NCBI GenBank assembly: GCA_964649665.1
Contig: CAZYPU010000027.1
Coordinates: forward strand, 1 to 15,348
Direction: 5' to 3'
Length of the DNA stretch: 15,348 bases
From: CAZYPU01 sp964649665
Lineage (GTDB): Bacteria; Omnitrophota; Gorgyraeia; JABMRN01; RBG-13-46-9
Shown here one piece after another: positions 6,710-13,272 of the stretch. Under the pieces are notes generated by a model, which did no database searches, had not been told where the DNA came from, and was given only the letters and a program-made list of their open reading frames with translations. A program made the position numbers and the translations under genes. The first letter of the stretch is position 1; each line of letters begins with the position of its first letter.

Positions 6710-8764
6710 TTAGCGGAAGGAAATGCCGAGTTTGGAGGTGAGGGCGGATTTTATTTCGGCGTGGAGGCGGTCGACTTCGGCGTCCTGAAGGGTTTTCTCG
6801 TCGCTTCTGTATTCTATCCTGTAAAGGAGCCCGCGCTTTCCTTCGGGTATCTGCTTTCCGCTGTAGCAATCCGCAAGGGATGCGTATTTTACAAGCGGCC
6901 TGCCGGTTTCCTTTATGGTATCGATTACGTCGGATGAGGCGATGTTCGCATCCAAAATAACGGAAATATCCCGCGTTACGGAAGGGTATTTACTCAGCGG
7001 CTTATATCTTCTTTCGAGGAATTTCGCTTCTTTCAGTAATAGTTTCATGTAAAGTTCGCCGTAAAATACTTTTTTTTCAATATCAAAACTGCCGCATATT
7101 TTCTTATCCACCTCCCCAAGACGCGCTATGATTTTTCCGTTGTGCTCTATATCGGAGGCGGCGTTTTTATCAAATCCTTCTATTTCGGATTTTTTAAAAC
7201 TTGCCCCGTTTATGGCGAGCTCTGAAAGGAGGCGCTCGAATACGCCTTTTATGTCAAAAAAGTCAAACTCCCGCTTTCCGTCTTTCCAATTTTCCTTCCT
7301 TATCCCGCAAAGACAGGCGGAAAGAACCGGCTCTTCCGTATGACGGCCGTTTTTTTCTCTGTAGATCTTGCCTGCCTCAAAAAGCGAAAGCCGCTTCGCT
7401 TTCCTGTTCAGATTATAGGAAACAACCCCGAGCATGCCCGGCAGCATCGACGGCCGCATTATCTCCTGGTCTATGCTCAAAGGATTCCTGAGGGCTATGA
7501 TTTCTTCCTCGCCGAAACCGAGGCCGTTTACGCTGTTTTTCTTTATGAGGCCGTAGGTTATTATCTCGTCCAGGCCCGTACGCATAAGCGTTTGCTTTAT
7601 TTTTTCTTCTAAAATATTCCCTAAATCTTTTATTTTTGTATTGCCCACGATACCCGGGATGGTAAGCGGTATGTTTTCATATCCGTATATGCGCGCGATT
7701 TCCTCGGTAATATCTATTTCGCTTTTTATGTCTTCCCTGAAACTCGGCCGCGCAACTGACATTGATCCTTTATTGTCCTTTACGGAAAATCCGAGAGATT
7801 TCAGGATTCCCCCGGCGCGACTTTTCTTTAGCGATATGCCCAGAACGGAGCCCGCTTTTTCCGGGTCGAATTTTATGATTTTTGAATGAACATTTTTCCT
7901 GCCGAGGTCGGTAAGTGCTTTTATTTCGCCTCCGGCTGTCGCGCATATCAATGCGCTTGCCCTCCGGGAAGCGCCGAGAAGCATGCCGTTATCTGTCCTT
8001 CTTTCGAACCTGTAGCTGGATTCCGAGCTTATGCCCAAAGCGCGCGAGGTCCTCCTTACGGATACAGGATTGAAAAACGCGCTTTCCAGAAGTATTTTCT
8101 TCGTAAGCCTTGTGACTTCCGTCTTAACCCCGCCCATTACCCCGGCTATGGCGACGGGGCCGTCCTCATCGGCTATGACAAGCGTGCCTTCCGCAAGCGT
8201 CCTGGGAATATTGTCGATGGTTATGATTCTCTCGCCCCGGCCGGCGCGCCTTACGCAAATACCGCCTTCCAGTTTGTCCAGATCGAAAGCGTGCAGCGGC
8301 TGACCGGTTTCAAAAAGAACGAAATTCGTTATGTCAACGACATTGTTAACGGGGCGCAGGCCGACGGATATAAGCCTCTCCCTTATCCAGTCCGGCGATT
8401 GCTTCACCTCTATGTTTTTTATTACCCGCGCGGTATACCGGGGGCAAAGCTCGAGATCTTTTATCGTAATATGGACCTTCCCGGCCGGGTCCATACGCTT
8501 ATTTATCTGTGGAGGCGGTCCGGAAGTTAACTCCCTCGGCAACTTGAGTTTCTTCCCCAAAAGAGCCGCAGCTTCCCTTGCTATGCCTATAACGCTTAGA
8601 CAATCAGGGCGGTTAGCGGTTATTTCAAATTCGAATATATAATCGCCGCTTATTTTTTTGCAGGAAACAACACTTACGCCTGCCATGGTAAGAAGCCCGG
8701 CGAGTTTCTCGGGATCAAGTTTCACGTCAACGTACTCTTTAAGCCAGGAGTAGCTTGCTTTCAC
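6710..8764 (-). CDS. pheT: Phenylalanyl-tRNA synthetase beta subunit, short form
   Basis: This is the beta chain of the alpha2-beta2 PheRS, which carries tRNA recognition and Phe/Tyr editing. Recognisable parts are the N-terminal MKASYSWLKEYVDV segment, the B3/B4 editing region (ITANRPDCLSVIGIARE, NNVVDITNFVL, QPLHAFD), the B5 region, the catalytic-like core, and the C-terminal FDX-ACB anticodon-binding domain (about 590-684, YPSVTRDISV). At 684 residues it is about 110 shorter than the common form, because the EMAPII-like tRNA-binding domain normally inserted after about residue 40 is absent: MAGVSVVSCKKISGDY runs straight into the next domain. The start is GTG at 8764 with a weak GGAAAG ribosome site. 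It follows pheS after a spacer almost entirely filled by a palindromic repeat. Confidence 0.96.
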   Translation of the reverse strand: MKASYSWLKEYVDVKLDPEKLAGLLTMAGVSVVSCKKISGDYIFEFEITANRPDCLSVIGIAREAAALLGKKLKLPRELTSGPPPQINKRMDPAGKVHITIKDLELCPRYTARVIKNIEVKQSPDWIRERLISVGLRPVNNVVDITNFVLFETGQPLHAFDLDKLEGGICVRRAGRGERIITIDNIPRTLAEGTLVIADEDGPVAIAGVMGGVKTEVTRLTKKILLESAFFNPVSVRRTSRALGISSESSYRFERRTDNGMLLGASRRASALICATAGGEIKALTDLGRKNVHSKIIKFDPEKAGSVLGISLKKSRAGGILKSLGFSVKDNKGSMSVARPSFREDIKSEIDITEEIARIYGYENIPLTIPGIVGNTKIKDLGNILEEKIKQTLMRTGLDEIITYGLIKKNSVNGLGFGEEEIIALRNPLSIDQEIMRPSMLPGMLGVVSYNLNRKAKRLSLFEAGKIYREKNGRHTEEPVLSACLCGIRKENWKDGKREFDFFDIKGVFERLLSELAINGASFKKSEIEGFDKNAASDIEHNGKIIARLGEVDKKICGSFDIEKKVFYGELYMKLLLKEAKFLERRYKPLSKYPSVTRDISVILDANIASSDVIDTIKETGRPLVKYASLADCYSGKQIPEGKRGLLYRIEYRSDEKTLQDAEVDRLHAEIKSALTSKLGISFR

Positions 8765-8775
8765 ATTCGCTTTCC

Positions 8776-8858
8776 GTCATTGCGAGGTCGACGAAGTCGG
8801 CCGAAGCAATCACAAACGGAGAGATTGCTTCGCGCCGCTTCGCGGCGCTCGCAATGAC
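8776..8858 (+). repeat. Palindromic intergenic repeat, family 2, copy 1 (pheS-pheT spacer)
   Basis: The outer arms GTCATTGCGAG and CTCGCAATGAC are exact complements, and an inner pair GAAGCAATC/GATTGCTTC adds a second helix. The right-hand 37 bases (8822-8858) are identical to the end of copy 2 at 9905-9993. It leaves only 6 bases to the pheS stop and 11 to the pheT start, so the co-transcript would carry a large hairpin between the two subunit genes. This GTCATTGCGAGG type of palindrome occurs in many unrelated bacterial genomes. Confidence 0.88.
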
Positions 8859-8864
8859 AATCTA

Positions 8865-9875
8865 TTAAAACTGTTTTAAAAACCTTATATCGTTTTCGAA
8901 AAAAAGCCGTATATCACTGATGCCGTATTTGAGCATGGCGATCCGTTCCACGCCCATGCCGAAAGCAAGCCCGGTGTACTTGCGCGGGGAATACCCCACC
9001 GCCTCAAAAACGCGCGGATTTACCATGCCGGCGCCCAGAATTTCAAGCCAGCCGGTGTGTGAACACACGCGGCAGCCCCTGCCGGCGCATATAATACAGG
9101 AAATGTCCACTTCCGCCGAAGGCTCGGTAAACGGAAAAAAGCTGGGCCTGAATTTTGTTTTTGTATTTTCGCCGAACATGCGCTTTGTAAAAAGACTTAA
9201 AAGGCCTTTTAAGTCGGAAAACCTGATGTTTTTATCAACCATGAGCCCCTCTACCTGATGAAACATAAACGAATGTGACGCGTCAACGGCGTCCGGCCTG
9301 TAGACCCTGCCGGGCATGATTGCCTGGATCGGGGGTTTTTGTTTCTCCATGATCCTTATCTGGACGGTTGAGGTGTGGCTCCTGAGAAGAACGTCGTCTT
9401 TTAGATAGAATGTGTCGAAAGCGTCTCTCGAGGGATGTTCGAGCGGGATGTTAAGCGCTTCAAAATTATAAAATTCGCTTTCTATCTCCGGCCCCTCGGC
9501 AACGCTAAAACCAAGGGAAATAAATATATCGTTTATTTCGTTCAAAGTTTTTGTTATCGGGTGAGCCCTGCCCTCCTCGGGCCAGGTTCCTGGCATGGTA
9601 ACGTCGGCCCGGCCTTTTTCCCGGGCCGGGCCGGAAGACTGCCCTTCCTTCTTTTCCGCAATAGCCTTTTGTATCCGTGCCTTCAGAAGATTGATTTCTT
9701 TTCCGACAACGGGCTTTTCCTCCTTCGGAAGCCCCGGGAGCCTCGCCATAAGGGCGGCCATGAGACCTTTTCTGCCGAGGTATTTTATGCGGACGGCCTC
9801 GAGGGAGTCGGCGCTCTCCACAGAAACAAGCTCCTCTTCGAAAGATTTTTTTATTTTCCTAATTTCGTCCTGCAT
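8865..9875 (-). CDS. pheS: Phenylalanyl-tRNA synthetase alpha subunit
   Basis: This is the catalytic subunit that activates phenylalanine and charges tRNA-Phe. The 336-residue length is typical. An N-terminal coiled coil (about 1-80) binds tRNA. The class II aaRS core follows: HPITKTLNEINDIFISLGF (motif 1 area), GRVYRPDAVDASHSFMFHQ (about 179-197, motif 2) and GLAFGMGVERIAML (about 302-315, motif 3 with the ATP arginine). Four cysteines at 260, 263, 268 and 271 (CxxCxxxxCxxC) form a probable zinc site, as in many bacterial PheS. No clear Shine-Dalgarno precedes the ATG at 9875. The start was chosen because the sequence from MQDEIRKIKK aligns with the usual N-terminus. A repeat lies 30 bases upstream. 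Confidence 0.97.
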   Translation of the reverse strand: MQDEIRKIKKSFEEELVSVESADSLEAVRIKYLGRKGLMAALMARLPGLPKEEKPVVGKEINLLKARIQKAIAEKKEGQSSGPAREKGRADVTMPGTWPEEGRAHPITKTLNEINDIFISLGFSVAEGPEIESEFYNFEALNIPLEHPSRDAFDTFYLKDDVLLRSHTSTVQIRIMEKQKPPIQAIMPGRVYRPDAVDASHSFMFHQVEGLMVDKNIRFSDLKGLLSLFTKRMFGENTKTKFRPSFFPFTEPSAEVDISCIICAGRGCRVCSHTGWLEILGAGMVNPRVFEAVGYSPRKYTGLAFGMGVERIAMLKYGISDIRLFFENDIRFLKQF

Positions 9876-9904
9876 GTTTGTTTCGTTGAAAAATCAGCAT
9901 AACC

Positions 9905-9993
9905 GTCATTGCGAGGAGCCCGCCGAAGGCGGGCGACGAAGCAATCTCAAACAAAAAGATTGCTTCGCGCCGCTTCGCGGCGCTCGCAATGAC
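9905..9993 (+). repeat. Palindromic intergenic repeat, family 2, copy 2 (ktrA-pheS spacer)
   Basis: This 89-base copy is in the same orientation as 8776-8858, with the same GTCATTGCGAG/CTCGCAATGAC outer arms and an identical 37-base right end (9957-9993). The left inner arm differs (GGAGCCCGCCGAAGGCGGGCG, itself a small hairpin, here split across two blocks). It occupies most of the 133-base gap between ktrA and pheS. Confidence 0.88.
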
Positions 9994-10008
9994 GAAACTG
10001 GCTCCGCG

Positions 10009-10689
10009 CTAGTGCTTCTTCTGCAGCTTCTCTATGTTCTCGTTTGAGCCCAGCACAACGAGAATGTCGCCTTTGTTTATAATGTCTTCCGCCTGGGGGG
10101 AGATGTTGACGATCTCTTCCTCTTCCTTTTTGGATGCTGACGGTATTTTTCTTTTTACGGCGATTACGGTTACCCCGTAGCAGGCGCGCACGTCTATTTC
10201 CCTCAGGGATTTACCAATAAACTCTTTGGGGCTTATAAGCTCCACGATGCTCGACTCCTCCGAAAGCTCTATGTGCTCAATTACGCTCGTTGAAACAAGG
10301 CTGTTCGCTATGCGCACGCCCATCTCTTTTTCCGGCTGGGTGACTTTTGTCGCCCCGACTCTTTCCAGCACCTTTTTGTGGTCCTCGTTCACAGCCTTGC
10401 ATACAATCTCCTTAATCCCGGTTTCCTTCAGGTTAAGCGTGATGAGAATGCTGGCCTCAAGATTCGTTCCCACACCGACGATTGCTACGTCCACTTTTTC
10501 TATTCCGACAGCCCTCATCGCCTTCTGATCGGTAGCGTCGAGGCAAACTGCCTGCGGGATATCATCCGAAATATCCTGAATAATGTGTTCGCTTACATCC
10601 ATGGCAAGGACATCGCAGCCCTTGGCAACAAGCGTTCTCGCTACGCTTGACCCGAATCTGCCGAGGCCTATTACGGCAAACTGTCTCAT
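10009..10689 (-). CDS. ktrA: Potassium uptake regulatory subunit KtrA/TrkA (RCK domain)
   Basis: This cytoplasmic gating subunit of a Ktr/Trk potassium channel binds nucleotides. The 226-residue protein has one RCK_N Rossmann domain with GLGRFG at 8-13 and the acidic Asp31 at the end of strand 2 (LAMDVSE), then an RCK_C domain from about residue 140. A single RCK unit fits KtrA rather than the double-length E. coli TrkA. Its start has a GAGGGGGT ribosome site about 7 bases upstream. It follows the channel gene ktrB after a 103-base spacer containing a short direct repeat. The two genes form a functional pair inserted between rplT and pheS. Confidence 0.95.
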   Translation of the reverse strand: MRQFAVIGLGRFGSSVARTLVAKGCDVLAMDVSEHIIQDISDDIPQAVCLDATDQKAMRAVGIEKVDVAIVGVGTNLEASILITLNLKETGIKEIVCKAVNEDHKKVLERVGATKVTQPEKEMGVRIANSLVSTSVIEHIELSEESSIVELISPKEFIGKSLREIDVRACYGVTVIAVKRKIPSASKKEEEEIVNISPQAEDIINKGDILVVLGSNENIEKLQKKH

Positions 10690-10734
10690 AATCTTACCCC
10701 CTCTTTTTCATGCACATATTGGCGCGGATTTCTT

Positions 10735-10793
10735 TATCTGTGCTCATCTGTGTTATAGAACTCGCGTATATACTATCTGCTGTCATCTGTGTT
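10735..10793 (+). repeat. 20-bp direct repeat (ATCTGTG type) in the ktrB-ktrA spacer
   Basis: TATCTGTGCTCATCTGTGTT (10735-10754) and TATCTGCTGTCATCTGTGTT (10774-10793) agree at 17 of 20 bases. The second copy runs into the ktrB stop codon. The motif resembles ATCTGTG-rich interspersed repeats seen between genes in many environmental bacteria. The rest of the spacer shows no gene. Confidence 0.6.
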
Positions 10794-12142
10794 TACCCAA
10801 TTATTATTTTCTCTTCGGGATACTTGTAGGCGGCCCGCTCGCTCTGAAGCGCGACGGCTAACGCCAGCGTAAGCGGCCCGACCCTCCCGGCAAACATCGT
10901 TAATATCACAATCAACTTCCCGGTTGAGCTTAAAGTCGGCGTAATGCCCGTCGAAAGCCCTACCGTTCCGAATGCCGATGTAATTTCGAAAAGCAACCGC
11001 AAAAAAAAGTTATCCAGATAAGCCGCTTTTTTTAATTCCGAAAGCGCCAGCAGGAATACCGCGATAAATATCCACCCGAGCCCGAGAAAAAGCACGAGAA
11101 GGGCCCTGCGCACAACCTCTTTCGGAATCGTGCGCCGGAATACTGAAACGCGATCCCTGTTTTTAAGCATGGAGCAGCCCGTAGCGAGAAGGACCCCGAA
11201 TGTGCATGTTTTGATGCCGCCTCCGGTAGAACCCGGTGAGGCGCCGATAAACATTAGAAAAATAAAAAGGCATAGCGTGGGCGCGGCGAAGCTCGATATG
11301 TTGAGCGTGTTAAAGCCGGCCGTTCTCGTCGTAACTGACTGAAAAACCGCGCCAAGAAATTTGTTTTTCGGCGACAGGTGCGCCATCGCGTTATCGTTTT
11401 CGATAAGAAAAAAGAGCGCGGCCCCTATGAGAATGAGGGCAATCGATACGCTTATGGCCATTTTGGCCTGGATACTGATGGAGCGGGACGGTTTTCTTCT
11501 TACGATACGCGGCAGCTCCATGACGACTACAAAACCGATGCCGCCGATTACTATGAGCAGGATCATTGTTATGTTTATATACGGGTCGGCCGCAAATGCG
11601 TTGAAACTTCCCGGAAAAAGTGAAAAGCCGGCGTTACAAAATCCGCTTACGGCATGGAATACCGAATTGACGAGAACCTTGCCGGCGGACCAGTCCATGG
11701 TTTTCGCCCACCTGGCGGCAAGGCAGGCGGCTCCAAGAAGTTCTATGCCGAAAGTGATAAAAAGGATGTATTTTATAAGCGTGTTCAGGTTCTGCACTTT
11801 ATTACCGGCCATCGTCCGCTGGATGACAACGTCTTCCTTTATCGTAAGTTTTCTGCCGAGAAGTATCGCGAAAAGCGTCGAGAAGGTCATGATGCCGAGC
11901 CCGCCCATCTGAAGAAGGACCAGTATCACGGATTTCCCGAACCAGGAAAAGTATGTCCCGGTTTCCCTGACTACCAGCCCGGTAACGCAGGTAGCGCTTG
12001 TAGCCGTAAAAAGGCTATCGATTACAGGCGTTTTTTCGCCGCTTTTCGCGGCAAGCGGCGTGCATAAAAGCGCTGTTCCGATAAGTATGGCCGCCAGAAA
12101 GCTTATGACGACGATCTGCGGCGAATTCAGTTTTTTGAACAT
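10793..12142 (-). CDS. ktrB: Potassium uptake channel subunit KtrB/TrkH
   Basis: This is the membrane pore of a cation-coupled potassium uptake system. The 449-residue protein has the four membrane-pore-membrane repeats of the Trk/Ktr/HKT superfamily. The four selectivity-filter loops are readable: TSATCVTGL (about 48-56), SGFCNAGFS (about 166-174), TTRTAGFNT (about 271-279) and SAFGTVGLS (about 389-397). Each has the key glycine. The intracellular gate region ASPGSTGGGIK follows the third pore. Length is normal for KtrB. The ATG overlaps the rplT stop by one base (TAATG), so translation is probably coupled to ribosomal protein L20. Its regulatory partner ktrA follows. Confidence 0.96.
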   Translation of the reverse strand: MFKKLNSPQIVVISFLAAILIGTALLCTPLAAKSGEKTPVIDSLFTATSATCVTGLVVRETGTYFSWFGKSVILVLLQMGGLGIMTFSTLFAILLGRKLTIKEDVVIQRTMAGNKVQNLNTLIKYILFITFGIELLGAACLAARWAKTMDWSAGKVLVNSVFHAVSGFCNAGFSLFPGSFNAFAADPYINITMILLIVIGGIGFVVVMELPRIVRRKPSRSISIQAKMAISVSIALILIGAALFFLIENDNAMAHLSPKNKFLGAVFQSVTTRTAGFNTLNISSFAAPTLCLFIFLMFIGASPGSTGGGIKTCTFGVLLATGCSMLKNRDRVSVFRRTIPKEVVRRALLVLFLGLGWIFIAVFLLALSELKKAAYLDNFFLRLLFEITSAFGTVGLSTGITPTLSSTGKLIVILTMFAGRVGPLTLALAVALQSERAAYKYPEEKIIIG

Positions 12143-12495
12143 TATTTCCCGCTTTTGACAAGCTCCGTTAGCCGGCTAAAGGCTTTTTTGTCGCTCAAGG
12201 CGAGATCCGCCAGTATTTTTCTGTTCAAGTCGATCTTTGCCTTTTTCAGGCCGCCCATAAATACGCTGTACGATAGATTATCCCCCTTGCATGCGGCATT
12301 GACCCTCGCGGTCCAGAGGTTTCTAAAAAGCCTTTTCTTCTGTTTTCTGTCCCTGTAACTATAGGCCATGCCCTTCTGAACGGATTCTTTCGCCGTCCGG
12401 TAAAGCCTGCCCCTTCCGCCGTATTGGCCTTTGGCTTTTTTTAGTACTTTTTTCCTGCGCCTTTTTGACGCAACCCCGAATTTAACCTTGGTCAT
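12142..12495 (-). CDS. rplT: 50S ribosomal protein L20
   Basis: This is a 117-residue, strongly basic protein of the large subunit, needed early in 50S assembly and known in other bacteria to repress its own operon. The sequence has the standard L20 features: a basic N-terminal extension with SKRRRKKVLKKAKGQYGGRGR, SYRDRKQKKRLFRNLWTARVNAA in the middle, and LNRKILADLAL near the end. The start is supported by AGGAGGT 6 bases upstream. It lies 21 bases after rpmI and overlaps ktrB by one base. Confidence 0.98.
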   Translation of the reverse strand: MTKVKFGVASKRRRKKVLKKAKGQYGGRGRLYRTAKESVQKGMAYSYRDRKQKKRLFRNLWTARVNAACKGDNLSYSVFMGGLKKAKIDLNRKILADLALSDKKAFSRLTELVKSGK

Positions 12496-12516
12496 CTTTT
12501 TACCTCCTAATCAATT

Positions 12517-12714
12517 TTAGCCGTAAGGCATTAATTTTTTGATGGTCCTTTCCTGCGTTTTGGAAACAAAGCCTGCTTTTCGCAAGCCCCTTTTTCTCTT
12601 TCTGGATTTCTTTGTCAGTATATGTCTTCTGCCGGATTTGCTTCTTTTTAGCCTGCCCGTCTTGGTGAATCTAAAGCGCTTCTTTGCTGCTTTTCTCGTC
12701 TTTAGCTTCGGCAT
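12517..12714 (-). CDS. rpmI: 50S ribosomal protein L35
   Basis: This is a 65-residue, very basic ribosomal protein beginning MPKLKTRKAAKKRFRFT, the conserved L35 start, and ending TIKKLMPYG. The reading frame is open further upstream to 12738, but ATG 12714 gives the family length and has an AAGGAG ribosome site 6 bases before it. The gene sits between infC and rplT in the universal infC-rpmI-rplT order. A perfect palindrome ends about 20 bases upstream of the start codon. Confidence 0.98.
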   Translation of the reverse strand: MPKLKTRKAAKKRFRFTKTGRLKRSKSGRRHILTKKSRKRKRGLRKAGFVSKTQERTIKKLMPYG

Positions 12715-12733
12715 TTTCTTCTCCTTTTTATCC

Positions 12734-12757
12734 CTCACCCCGGCGCGCCGGGGTGAG
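12734..12757. promoter_or_regulatory. 24-bp perfect palindrome between infC and rpmI
   Basis: The half-site CTCACCCCGGCG is followed by its exact complement, with no mismatch. In the transcript it would form a very GC-rich hairpin between the infC stop (12763-12765) and the rpmI ribosome site. No U-run follows, so it is not a normal intrinsic terminator. In E. coli the L20 operator overlaps the infC-rpmI junction. A role in autoregulation or RNA processing is inference. Confidence 0.7.
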
Positions 12758-12762
12758 CGGGT

Positions 12763-13272
12763 TTATTTCTTCGGCATAAACGCCATTGTCATTACGCGGC
12801 CTTCGCGCTTTGGCGGCCTCTCCGGCTCTCCCTGCAAAGAGGCGTCCTTTATGAGCCGCCCCAGGATATTCCTGCCCAGATCCACGTGCGCCATTTGCCT
12901 TCCCCGAAACCGCATTGTTATTTTCACCTTATCGCCTCTTTCCAGAAAACGCCGCAAATAACGCAGCTTCACCTGGTAGTCATGCTCCTCGATAAGGGGC
13001 CCTACTTTGAGTTCTTTAAAGTGGGTTACGTGCTGCTTTTTCTTGGCCTCTCTCTCTTTTTTTTCCTGCTCATATTTGAATCTCGAATAATCCATTACCC
13101 TGCAGACGGGAGGGTTTACGTTAGGAGCCACTTCTACCACGTCGAGCCCGGCGCTCTCCGCTATCCTCAGGGCTTCCGTTAGCTGTACTACCCCGAATTG
13201 TTTTCCGTCTTCTCCGATAAGGCGGACGCTCTGCGCCCTTATTCTCCTATTTGCCCTTATAAACTTTTTCGT
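12763..13272 (-). CDS. infC: Translation initiation factor IF-3, non-canonical start codon
   Basis: IF-3 binds the 30S subunit and checks start codons. The reading frame gives IRANRRIRAQSVRLIGEDGK, then VVEVAPNVNPPVCRVMDY, FKYEQEKKEREAKKK linker, and a C-terminal domain with EEHDYQVKLRYLRRFLERGDKVK split over 13000-12900, ending RVMTMAFMPKK. No ATG, GTG or TTG precedes the conserved N-domain; the first GTG (13140) would remove about 40 conserved residues. A strong AAGGAGG (13278-13284) inside thrS points to ACG at 13270-13272 (5-base gap). ATA at 13258-13260, overlapping the thrS stop, is the alternative but is 17 bases away. infC in other bacteria uses rare starts (AUU in E. coli) to autoregulate. 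The gene is certain; the start is not. Confidence 0.93.
   Translation of the reverse strand, partial: TKKFIRANRRIRAQSVRLIGEDGKQFGVVQLTEALRIAESAGLDVVEVAPNVNPPVCRVMDYSRFKYEQEKKEREAKKKQHVTHFKELKVGPLIEEHDYQVKLRYLRRFLERGDKVKITMRFRGRQMAHVDLGRNILGRLIKDASLQGEPERPPKREGRVMTMAFMPKK

Noticed and set aside
7886..8530. 214-codon plus-strand frame over pheT
   Set aside because: It is a shadow of pheT codons on the opposite strand; the translation has no recognisable domain.
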